This document shows positions 1-4,433 of a DNA stretch of 7,168 bases, one piece after another; within the stretch, counting starts at the first letter, position 1; every line of letters begins with the position of its first letter. The notes below the pieces were generated by a model. That model saw only the letters and a list, made by a program, of their open reading frames with translations, was not told the DNA's origin and searched no databases. This stretch comes from Clostridiales bacterium (GTDB taxonomy: Bacteria; Bacillota; Clostridia; Oscillospirales; Butyricicoccaceae), in NCBI GenBank assembly GCA_019420045.1, contig JAHZHY010000315.1, positions 1-7,168 on the forward strand, read 5' to 3'. A program made the translations under genes and the position numbers.

Positions 1-20
1 CGGACCGTCACGCCGGCTGG

Positions 21-49
21 TTGACGAAAATGGGGGGAAACGGTATAAT
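21..49 (+). promoter_or_regulatory. Sigma-A-type promoter of the lipoprotein gene
   Basis: A -35 box TTGACG (21-26) and a perfect -10 box TATAAT (44-49) are separated by 17 bp, the optimal spacing. Transcription would start near 55-57, giving a leader of about 87 nt before the ATG at 143. No other gene lies between, so this promoter is assigned to the lipoprotein gene. Confidence 0.85.
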
Positions 50-55
50 AACTCT

Positions 56-74
56 GTATATCGTTTGAATATAC
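56..74. promoter_or_regulatory. Inverted repeat at the predicted transcription start (possible operator)
   Basis: GTATAT (56-61) and ATATAC (69-74) form a perfect 6-bp inverted repeat around a 7-nt centre. It covers the predicted +1 to +19 of the transcript. The position suits a repressor site, but short AT-rich palindromes arise by chance, and no regulator in the window is obviously tied to it. Confidence 0.35.
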
Positions 75-142
75 CGGGGAAAACCCGGAAAACCAGAAGA
101 AAAAGGCGCCCCTGCGGCCGCCGAGACCCGGAGGACAGAGAT

Positions 143-955
143 ATGAAACGAAACATCCAGGCCCTGACCGCTTTTTTGCTTGTGCCCGTCTTTTTGATGT
201 CGGGGGGATGCAGCGTCAGCCGTTTCCGCCAGCCCGAGGAAGAGCAAGGGGAAGTGGTGAAGCCTGCGCCCCAGGACGCACAGCCCCCGGAAGAGGAGAC
301 CGTTTACGAAGCCGACGAACTTCTCTACGAAAAGCAGCTGGATCTGCCATCCGGCGGGGTGGCCGCCACCTATCGGGCCGCTTTGCCCCAGTTCAAGGAG
401 GAGGGCAGCCAGGGGTTGATCCTGCGGAAGATCAACGAATATTACGAAACCGAGCTCACCGCCCTTCAGCAGGATTGCGAAAGCTATTTCAGCCAGATCC
501 AGGCCTCCTATGGGGACGCCTGGCAGACGGCGGCGCAGCCGGTGGCCGATTACCATGTGGATTTTTCCTATGAACTGGTGCAGCAAAGCGGCGGCCGGAT
601 CAGCGTGGTGCGCACTTACCGGTATGTGGACACCAATGTGAAGGACAAGGTGGTCTATACTGCCGAGACCTTTGACTGCCAGACCGGCTGGCCGGAAAAG
701 CTTCAGGATCTGTTTACCGAGGACAAGGAAAGGGCCCAGCAGGCCGTCATCGAGCAGATCGAAAAATGGTGCGGGGACAATGGCCTGAAATACAGCCAGC
801 TCAACCCCTTCACCTTTGAAAAGCAGGATGGCTCCTTTGCCATCAGTGAGGATACTCTGTATCTGTGCATGGAGGAAAGCGCCATCAGCGCCCAGAGCGC
901 CGGCGGCCAGCTGGTGAAAATCCCTCTGGAAAGCCTGGAAAGCGTTCTGGCATAG
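143..955 (+). CDS. Putative lipoprotein with a DUF3298/RsiV-like C-terminal domain
   Basis: Encodes a 270-residue exported protein. The N-terminus has a basic start (MKR), a hydrophobic stretch (about residues 8-19) and Cys23 in the context MSGGCS, read as a lipobox, so the mature protein should be a lipid-anchored surface protein. An acidic, Pro-rich linker (about 30-55) follows. The folded part (about 60-270) has the pattern of DUF4163/DUF3298 proteins, the extracellular fold of RsiV and PdaC: a TYR..LPQF segment, a central TYRYVDTNV strand region, a TGWPEKLQDLF segment and a C-terminal AISAQSAGGQLVKIPL segment like the YAAG...IP end of DUF3298. The start at 143 is chosen because GGAGG (130-134) lies 8 nt upstream and it puts the signal peptide first; an upstream TTG at 65 adds a basic non-signal extension. 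The -3 residue of the lipobox (Ser) is not the usual Leu. Ligand and role are unknown; no sigma-factor gene is adjacent to support an anti-sigma role. Confidence 0.8.
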   Translation: MKRNIQALTAFLLVPVFLMSGGCSVSRFRQPEEEQGEVVKPAPQDAQPPEEETVYEADELLYEKQLDLPSGGVAATYRAALPQFKEEGSQGLILRKINEYYETELTALQQDCESYFSQIQASYGDAWQTAAQPVADYHVDFSYELVQQSGGRISVVRTYRYVDTNVKDKVVYTAETFDCQTGWPEKLQDLFTEDKERAQQAVIEQIEKWCGDNGLKYSQLNPFTFEKQDGSFAISEDTLYLCMEESAISAQSAGGQLVKIPLESLESVLA

Positions 956-997
956 TTTCCCGAATACCGGACAAAAAACTCTGTTGTGCAAGAGACC

Positions 998-1032
998 TTT
1001 TCGCCCTCCCCCTCATCAATCCGCAAAAAGCT
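998..1032 (+). repeat. 35-bp terminator-leader repeat, copy 1
   Basis: The 35 bases at 998-1032 match 4242-4275 with one mismatch and one single-base gap. Both copies lie about 45 nt downstream of a plus-strand stop codon and both run into the 5' arm of a terminator hairpin. Outside this block the two hairpins differ (GC-rich arm CTCCCC here, CTGCG there), so the similarity is not simply that of any two terminators. Confidence 0.75.
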
Positions 1033-1051
1033 CCCCCACAGGGGAGCTTTT
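1026..1051. terminator. Bidirectional intrinsic terminator between convergent genes
   Basis: An 11-bp perfect stem (AAAAGCTCCCC at 1026-1036, GGGGAGCTTTT at 1041-1051) encloses the loop CACA. On the plus strand it is followed by further T residues (to about 1059), and on the minus strand by a T run complementary to 1025-1029. It lies 70 nt after the lipoprotein stop and directly abuts the stop codon of the minus-strand ATPase gene, so it should end both transcripts. Confidence 0.9.
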
Positions 1052-1058
1052 CTGTTTT

Positions 1059-2129
1059 TCAAAGAGAAAAGATTTTCCCCACGACTTCTTCTGCCGTTTG
1101 CTGCAAGGCGGGGATATCCAGATGGGGGCGGTAGAGTGCTTCCAGCTGGTCGTGGCAGCCCTTGGCCTGCTGCAATGTGGCAACGGCATCCTCCAACAGG
1201 ACAAGCTGGATTTTCCGCAGCAGGCGCACCTGGGTGCGGATGGGCCGCAGGGATTCCCGGTCGGTGAGCCGTCCCAGACAGAGCCGCCGGAAGCAGGGGC
1301 CTTCGTAGGGATGCAGGGGAGTGGAGGAAACGAAGGCCAGGGACAGCTCCGGGAAGATCAGATGCTCCAGTTTTTCGGGGCAGAGAGGGCAGTAGCAGCC
1401 GTAAAAGACCTGGCCCCGTTCCAGAGCCGCCCGGCGGATCTCTTCCAGCAGCACCGGGGCAAAGCCGTGGGGGTCTTCCAGGCAATAGACCCGCCGGGCT
1501 TTGCCGATGGTCTCGTCAAAGCGAAGCAGCCCCTCTGGGGTGATGCCCGAGAGAAAGCGTTTTTTCTCCCGGCCTGGCTGTTTGTTCCGGGGGATTTCCC
1601 GGGCAATGATGCCCACGGCCCGGCGGCGCAGCCGCTCCACATCGGTGATGCCCGAAAGCAGCAGATGCAGCCGTTTTTCCACCTGGCCTGCGGCGGCGGT
1701 GAGGGAAAAGACCTGGCGGTAGCAGGCCGACAGCCGCTCCTGCACGCTTTGGAGGGCATCGGCCTTTTGCGCCAGCGCTTCTTCCGCAAGGAAGGGAGGC
1801 GGCAGGATGTAACCGCCCTCAGCGCCGGGGAAGGCAAGGTCGATGGTATGGGGGGCGGTGCCGTCATAGAGGGCCTTGCGCTGATCCAGGAAGAGCACCC
1901 CGTCCAGGGAGGAGGGGTCGGAGGAACAATGGATGATCTCCATGGGCTGCTGGCGGCGGAGGCCTTCCTGGGCAGCCTGCTTCATGGCGGTGGATTTGCC
2001 GCAGCCGGGGCCGCCTTTGAAGATGAAGTTCTGGCGGATGGCGCCGTCTGCCAGGGCATTTCCGAAAAAGGAGACAAAGCCCTGGCAAGAGTTTGCTCCC
2101 AAAAAGAAGCGGTACGGTTTGTGATTCAT
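1059..2129 (-). CDS. P-loop ATPase with tandem homologous halves (PRK06851-like); second P-loop degenerate
   Basis: A 356-residue soluble protein. The N-terminal half (about 6-110) carries a clear Walker A motif, GGPGCGKST (39-47), followed by HCSSDPSSLDG (67-77) and DGTAPH (89-94). The C-terminal half (about 190-280) repeats this order: KRFLSGITPEG (190-200) matches RFFLGANSCQG (7-17), VYCLEDPHGFAP (214-225) sits where the Walker A should be, GCYCPLCPEKLEHL (244-257) matches the HCSSDPSSLDG region, and SSTPLHPYEG (268-277) matches DGTAPHTID. The linker (about 113-185) is probably helical. This layout is that of uncharacterised clostridial ATPases known as PRK06851, which to my knowledge normally have two intact P-loops; here the second lacks the GxGKS residues. 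A strong AGGAGGG ribosome site (2139-2145) lies 9 nt before the ATG. No clear -35/-10 pair was found upstream. It is transcribed alone and function is unknown. Confidence 0.85.
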   Translation of the reverse strand: MNHKPYRFFLGANSCQGFVSFFGNALADGAIRQNFIFKGGPGCGKSTAMKQAAQEGLRRQQPMEIIHCSSDPSSLDGVLFLDQRKALYDGTAPHTIDLAFPGAEGGYILPPPFLAEEALAQKADALQSVQERLSACYRQVFSLTAAAGQVEKRLHLLLSGITDVERLRRRAVGIIAREIPRNKQPGREKKRFLSGITPEGLLRFDETIGKARRVYCLEDPHGFAPVLLEEIRRAALERGQVFYGCYCPLCPEKLEHLIFPELSLAFVSSTPLHPYEGPCFRRLCLGRLTDRESLRPIRTQVRLLRKIQLVLLEDAVATLQQAKGCHDQLEALYRPHLDIPALQQTAEEVVGKIFSL

Positions 2130-2138
2130 GGCGTATTT

Positions 2139-2145
2139 CCCTCCT
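2139..2145 (-). promoter_or_regulatory. Ribosome binding site of the ATPase gene
   Basis: On the minus strand this reads AGGAGGG, nearly full complementarity to the 16S 3' end, 9 nt before ATG 2129. It fixes the start codon. Confidence 0.85.
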
Positions 2146-2170
2146 GAAAAAAGTCTTTCACGCCATTCTA

Positions 2171-2290
2171 TGCGCCCAGCGTGCCGCTGGACCCGTTCCT
2201 GTCTCCGGCATCATGTGTTGTTAGCTTCTCTGCTCCGGGGCTGGCGAGCCAACCCCGGGAAAGGCCGACTTGAAGTCCTGGCCAAGTGCC
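2171..2290. other. Non-coding stretch with three short hairpins
   Basis: No convincing gene is present. Inverted repeats are CCAGC/GCTGG (2176-2190); CCGGGG/CCCCGG (2235-2258), which encloses an inner TGGC-GA-GCCA; and GGCC/GGCC around the near-palindrome GACTTGAAGTC (about 2262-2282). They lie upstream of the ATPase gene, so they could shape its leader RNA or be remnants of the repeat family found further right. Confidence 0.5.
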
Positions 2291-2302
2291 ATAGAAAAAG
2301 TT

Positions 2303-2340
2303 GGTTGTATGCCGCAGGGCAAAGAAAAAGCCCCCCTTGC
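2303..2340. repeat. Direct repeat of 2397-2438 (copy 1)
   Basis: About 38 bp, starting GGTTGTATGCCGCAGGG and ending AAAAAGCCCCCCTTGC, match 2397-2438 with a few substitutions and small length changes. The shared GGCAAAGAAA segment is also the left-end core sequence of the 104-bp element read on the opposite strand. It is probably a fragment of the same repeat family. Confidence 0.7.
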
Positions 2341-2424
2341 GGCGGCGTGTCGCCGCTGCCATACTGCGCTGCCGCGCTGGGTAATCGAACGAAGGCTGGT
2401 TGCATTTGCCGCAAGGCAAAGAAA
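2341..2424 (-). repeat. Partial inverted copy of the 104-bp hairpin-bounded element (copy D)
   Basis: Read on the minus strand, the right-hand module is intact. The end hairpin pairs GCGGCG (2341-2346) with CGCCGC (2350-2355) around a 3-nt loop. It is followed by 3 nt, CATACT (2359-2364) and the conserved 25-bp core end (to 2383) with one change. The variable middle is about 31 nt instead of 28. At the other end GGCAAAGAAA (2415-2424) is present but AGTATG and the second hairpin are replaced by a C-rich hairpin. Confidence 0.8.
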
Positions 2425-2438
2425 AGCCCCCCTTGTGC
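2397..2438. repeat. Direct repeat of 2303-2340 (copy 2)
   Basis: Second copy of the direct repeat described at 2303-2340. It overlaps the left part of partial element D and runs into the C6/G6 hairpin at 2427-2447. Confidence 0.7.
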
Positions 2439-2501
2439 AAAGGGGGGATAGCATGGCGCAGCCATGCAGGGGGGATTGTGAAGCCGATTGCATCCAATCG
2501 G
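2427..2501. other. Run of three consecutive hairpins
   Basis: CCCCCCTT (2427-2434) pairs with AAGGGGGG (2440-2447), GCATGGC (2451-2457) with GCCATGC (2461-2467), and CCGATTG (2484-2490) with CAATCGG (2495-2501), with loops of 5, 3 and 4 nt. The first two are only 3 nt apart. No coding capacity is credible here. The run joins partial element D to full element A. Confidence 0.7.
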
Positions 2502-2519
2502 TTTATCTGCGTCACGCTG

Positions 2520-2623
2520 GTCCCGTGTCGGGACGGCCATACTCTCTTTGCCGCTCAGCATTCACCGGGCCATGGTGTTATTGCCCAGCGCGGCAGCGCA
2601 GTATGACTGCCCAGGCACTGGGC
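2520..2623 (+). repeat. 104-bp hairpin-bounded element, full copy A
   Basis: Left hairpin GTCCCG-TGT-CGGGAC (2520-2534), 3 nt, core from CATACT (2538-2543) to AGTATG (2600-2605), 3 nt, right hairpin GCCCAG-GCA-CTGGGC (2609-2623). The core is 68 bp with 15 conserved bases at its left end, a 28-bp variable middle and 25 conserved bases at its right end. The same spacing is found at 3399-3502 and, inverted, at 4822-4925. The copy lies downstream of the minus-strand GntR gene. Confidence 0.9.
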
Positions 2624-2666
2624 TTGCCCAGCGCGGGAGCGCAGTATGCCAGCGGAGGCACTCCGC
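2624..2666 (+). repeat. Right-hand module of the 104-bp element, tandem copy A'
   Basis: Directly after copy A, the right-hand 43 bp of the element is repeated: 25 conserved core bases ending AGTATG (2643-2648) with one change, 3 nt, and a hairpin GCGGAG-GCA-CTCCGC (2652-2666). The hairpin ends exactly at the stop codon of the GntR gene (TAG, complement of 2667-2669). It might act as a 3' hairpin for that transcript, but no U-tract follows on the minus strand. Confidence 0.85.
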
Positions 2667-3320
2667 CTACATGTATTCGAAGAAGGCGTCCCGGGCATTG
2701 TTCACATGAAGGGCCATGGCCTTCTCGGCGCCGTCCAGGTCGTGATTTTCGATGGCGTCCAGAATGGCCCGGTGCTCCTGGGCGGAGGCCTGGGCCCGGC
2801 CGGACTTCACCGAATACTCTCTGGCTTTCTGGATGTAGTTATGGAACAGAGAGAGGATCTGCTTGAGGGGCCGGGAACGGCAGGCATCGTAGATCATCTC
2901 GTGGAAGCGGCTGTCCAGGTGCCACACCTGGAGAAAATCCTGCTTTGTGACAAAATACTCCTGAAGCTCCACCACCTGGCGCAGCTCTTCCAGCTCGTCA
3001 TCGCCGATGTTCTGAGCACAGCGGCGGGCGGCCAGGCCCTCGATGCGGGTGCGGATGGTGTAGATATCGTCGATATCCTGGCTGGTGACGCCCACTACCA
3101 CGGCGCCCTTGTTGGGGATGTTCTTCACCAGACCTTCCAGTTCCAGCTGCATCAGGGCCTCCCGCACCGGGGTGCGGCTCACGCCCAGCTCGGCGGACAG
3201 CTTGCCCTCTGTCAGGGAATAGCCCGGCTCAAAGACACCGTCTAAAATGGCCTTTTCGATCTCCTTGTATACATGCTTGCGCAGGGGATTGCCCCCCAGG
3301 GATTCATTGAATTTTTTCAC
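2667..3320 (-). CDS. GntR-family transcriptional regulator, FadR/FCD subfamily
   Basis: A 217-residue DNA-binding regulator. The winged helix-turn-helix spans about residues 8-76, with recognition region LSAELGVSRTPVREAL (41-56), the GntR hallmark, and the wing region EGLVKNIPNKGAVV (62-75). The C-terminal FCD effector domain (about 80-210) carries the four residues that usually bind a metal and a carboxylate ligand: Asp136 and His140 in LDSRFHEMI, His183 in EHRAIL and His205 in ALHVNNA. It is therefore probably a ligand-responsive repressor of a small carboxylate or sugar-acid pathway, but the target is not shown by context: the divergent neighbour is a membrane protein of unknown role. The start is GTG 3320 because AAAGGA lies 9 nt upstream and the HTH begins soon after; extending to the ATG at 3497 would read through a repeat element. 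Autoregulation is plausible (see 3266-3273). Confidence 0.93.
   Translation of the reverse strand: MKKFNESLGGNPLRKHVYKEIEKAILDGVFEPGYSLTEGKLSAELGVSRTPVREALMQLELEGLVKNIPNKGAVVVGVTSQDIDDIYTIRTRIEGLAARRCAQNIGDDELEELRQVVELQEYFVTKQDFLQVWHLDSRFHEMIYDACRSRPLKQILSLFHNYIQKAREYSVKSGRAQASAQEHRAILDAIENHDLDGAEKAMALHVNNARDAFFEYM
3266..3273. promoter_or_regulatory. TGTATACA palindrome inside the gntR-like gene (possible operator)
   Basis: The perfect palindrome TGTATACA contains GTATAC, matching the GT-N-AC type half-site arrangement known for FadR-subfamily GntR regulators. It lies about 50 bp inside the coding start, in codons for His-Val-Tyr (16-18). It may be an intragenic autoregulatory site or just codon choice. 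Confidence 0.3.
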
Positions 3321-3368
3321 TTTGCAACATCCTTTCGTCAAAGGGTGCGTTTTTTCCTTATTATATTT

Positions 3369-3397
3369 ATTATACATGGCAAAGGCCCCGAGCACAA
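3369..3397 (-). promoter_or_regulatory. Promoter of the GntR-family gene
   Basis: On the minus strand a perfect -10 TATAAT (3374-3369) is preceded at 17 bp by a weak -35 TTGTGC (3397-3392). An A+T-rich leader of about 45 nt leads to the AAAGGA site and the GTG start. The -35 lies 1 bp from the end of repeat element B. Confidence 0.7.
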
Positions 3398-3398
3398 G

Positions 3399-3502
3399 GT
3401 CCGGTGTCCGGACAGCCATACTTTCTTTGCCCGGTTGCCACGAACCAGCCTCGGTTCTGTTGCCCAGCGCGGCAGCGCAGTATGACAGCCCAGGCACTGG
3501 GC
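3399..3502 (+). repeat. 104-bp hairpin-bounded element, full copy B
   Basis: Left hairpin GTCCGG-TGT-CCGGAC (3399-3413), 3 nt, core CATACT (3417-3422) to AGTATG (3479-3484), 3 nt, right hairpin GCCCAG-GCA-CTGGGC (3488-3502). All spacings equal those in copies A and C. Compared with copy A, the left stem has exchanged a C:G pair for G:C, a compensatory change. The copy fills the space between the two divergent -35 boxes, leaving 1 bp on each side. Confidence 0.92.
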
Positions 3503-3503
3503 C

Positions 3504-3532
3504 TTGACGAGGCGGGGAGGATGCGGTAAAAT
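3504..3532 (+). promoter_or_regulatory. Promoter of the membrane protein gene
   Basis: -35 TTGACG (3504-3509) and -10 TAAAAT (3527-3532) are separated by 17 bp. They lie about 32 bp before the start codon, giving a short leader with a strong GGAGGG site (3551-3556). The -35 begins 2 bases after the end of repeat element B. Confidence 0.75.
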
Positions 3533-3563
3533 TTAGTCAAATAAAGGGAAGGAGGGAAATGCC

Positions 3564-4196
3564 ATGATGGAACAAAACGGGAAACGGCGTACTCTGTATT
3601 CCTGGCTGGCCTTGGGAGTTTTTCTCCTGCTGCCGCCCATCAGCTTTGGAGATTTTCCCTGGTATACTGCTCCTTTGGGGGCTCTGGTGCTGTTTTTCAC
3701 TCTTCTGCCCCTGTCCAGGCTAGTGCCCGGGCTGAAAAAGCTCATTCCCCTGACCCTGCTTCTGGCCCTGGCCCATGCTTTGGCCCTGTATGGGTTTCTG
3801 ACAGACGGGAAGGAGGCCCTTTTCACAAAATGGAGCCAGTGGGCCGGCGGCGTTTTGGCCCTGTGCTTCCTCTTTGTGCTGTGGCGGGAGAGCAGCCGGG
3901 CCATGAAGCAGGCCGCTCCTGAGTGGCGGGACAAAGCCCAGGGGCCCATCCTGCGGTATGTGGCGGTGAGCGGGATTTTTATGCTGCTGGGCGGCGCGGC
4001 CGCTCTGTTTACTCCGGATCAGCAGTTGTCTTTTGTTCTGGAGGGGGCTTCTGTTGCTGTCTTTTCGGCGCTGCTGATCTGTGCGCTGCTCTTCCTCAAT
4101 CTGCATATGCTGTGGGGCGTGTGGTATCTGGGAAGCCCGGCGCCGGAGCGGCCAGACGGTGTCGCTTCGCCCGATCAAGGCATCCAGGGGGAATGA
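3564..4196 (+). CDS. Polytopic integral membrane protein of unknown function
   Basis: A 210-residue hydrophobic protein that I cannot assign to a family. Hydrophobic segments at about 12-28, 36-54, 60-79, 92-107, 130-150 and 157-189 suggest six membrane-spanning helices. Basic residues cluster before the first helix (KRR, 7-9), after the second (GLKK, 56-59) and after the fourth (WRESSR, 107-112), consistent with a cytoplasmic N-terminus. The last 20 residues are polar and Pro/Asp-rich. No catalytic or transport motif was recognised. The ATG at 3564 is preceded by GGAGGG with 7-nt spacing; a second in-frame ATG follows directly at 3567 with 10-nt spacing, so either may be used. The gene has its own promoter, is divergent from the GntR regulator and ends before a strong terminator, so it is probably monocistronic. 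Control by the neighbouring GntR protein is possible but unproven. Confidence 0.85.
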   Translation: MMEQNGKRRTLYSWLALGVFLLLPPISFGDFPWYTAPLGALVLFFTLLPLSRLVPGLKKLIPLTLLLALAHALALYGFLTDGKEALFTKWSQWAGGVLALCFLFVLWRESSRAMKQAAPEWRDKAQGPILRYVAVSGIFMLLGGAAALFTPDQQLSFVLEGASVAVFSALLICALLFLNLHMLWGVWYLGSPAPERPDGVASPDQGIQGE

Positions 4197-4241
4197 TGGA
4201 ATCCCTTTTTCATGGAAGAATAAACAGTCTGCCGGTTGGGA

Positions 4242-4275
4242 TTTTCGCCCTACCCCTATCAATCCGCAAAAAGCT
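4242..4275 (+). repeat. Terminator-leader repeat, copy 2
   Basis: Thirty-four bases match 998-1032 with one mismatch and one gap. They start 45 nt after the membrane protein stop codon and run into the terminator hairpin at 4266-4298. See the first copy for the comparison. Confidence 0.75.
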
Positions 4276-4298
4276 GCGACCTGTGCGCAGCTTTTTGC
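4266..4298 (+). terminator. Intrinsic terminator of the membrane protein gene
   Basis: A perfect 13-bp stem (GCAAAAAGCTGCG at 4266-4278, its complement at 4286-4298) with the 7-nt loop ACCTGTG has a T5 run in the 3' arm (4292-4296). The A run on the other arm makes it usable from the minus strand as well. Confidence 0.85.
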
Positions 4299-4304
4299 AC
4301 CTAT

Positions 4305-4346
4305 CAAGGGGCAAGTGTGCGCCAAAGGCGTGCATGCAGCCCCTTG
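4305..4346. other. Long two-tier hairpin between terminators
   Basis: CAAGGGGC (4305-4312) pairs with GCCCCTTG (4339-4346). Inside, a second stem closes on an AAA loop (4324-4326) through GCGCC/GGCGT-type pairs with G:T wobbles. It lies 6 nt after the terminator at 4266-4298. No promoter was recognised for an independent small RNA. Confidence 0.6.
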
Positions 4347-4354
4347 CAACAACT

Positions 4355-4382
4355 CGACAAAGTGGCTTTTGCCACTTTGTCG
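4355..4382. other. 12-bp perfect hairpin with TTTT loop
   Basis: CGACAAAGTGGC (4355-4366) and GCCACTTTGTCG (4371-4382) enclose TTTT. There is no T run behind the stem on either strand, so it is not a standard terminator. It stands 4 nt from the rnpB terminator hairpin and would form the distal 3' end of any rnpB read-through. Confidence 0.65.
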
Positions 4383-4386
4383 ACAC

Positions 4387-4433
4387 GCTCGAAAAAAGAA
4401 GGCATCCATTGTGGATGCCTTCTTTTTTCGAGC
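4387..4433 (-). terminator. Terminator of rnpB, 22-bp stem
   Basis: A perfect 22-bp inverted repeat (4387-4408 with 4412-4433) has a 3-nt loop. On the minus strand the GC-rich part GAAGGCATCCA folds back and is followed by T6, a strong intrinsic terminator just behind the rnpB 3' end. The A6/T6 arms make it effective on both strands. Its outermost pairs (4429-4433) overlap the 3' strand of the P1 helix of RNase P RNA. Confidence 0.9.

Noticed and set aside
65..142. TTG 65 start for the lipoprotein
   Set aside because: It lies within the first bases of the predicted transcript without a ribosome site, and the very basic extension would bury the signal peptide.
143..955. Anti-sigma factor RsiV
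   Set aside because: The C-terminal fold resembles DUF3298, but there is an N-terminal lipid anchor instead of a cytoplasmic sigma-binding domain with a membrane helix, and no sigma-factor gene is adjacent.
8..991. Minus-strand 327-codon open frame opposite the lipoprotein gene
   Set aside because: No ribosome site or domain is visible, and it runs through the plus-strand promoter. The plus-strand frame has a promoter, ribosome site and signal peptide.
984..2147. Plus-strand 387-codon open frame
   Set aside because: It is antisense to the ATPase gene, which has a strong ribosome site and a recognisable Walker A. The plus-strand protein is low-complexity and has no motif; it is a shadow of GC-rich codon use.
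2165..2193. Promoter for the ATPase gene (TAGAAT at 2170-2165 on the minus strand)
   Set aside because: A -10-like box exists, but the sequence 17 bp upstream (GGTCCA) is a poor -35, so it was not listed as a feature.
2520..2623. Autonomous insertion sequence
   Set aside because: No transposase gene or remnant lies in or next to any repeat copy; only a non-autonomous element or structured repeat can be supported.
2128..2866. Several 70-200 codon frames in the repeat-rich region
   Set aside because: They translate the repeat copies in different frames, giving similar short peptides such as LPSAAAQY; none has a ribosome site or a recognisable domain.
3321..3497. Upstream ATG extension of the GntR gene to 3497
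   Set aside because: The extra 59 residues are encoded by repeat element B and the promoter. GTG 3320 has a suitable AAAGGA site and gives the usual GntR length.
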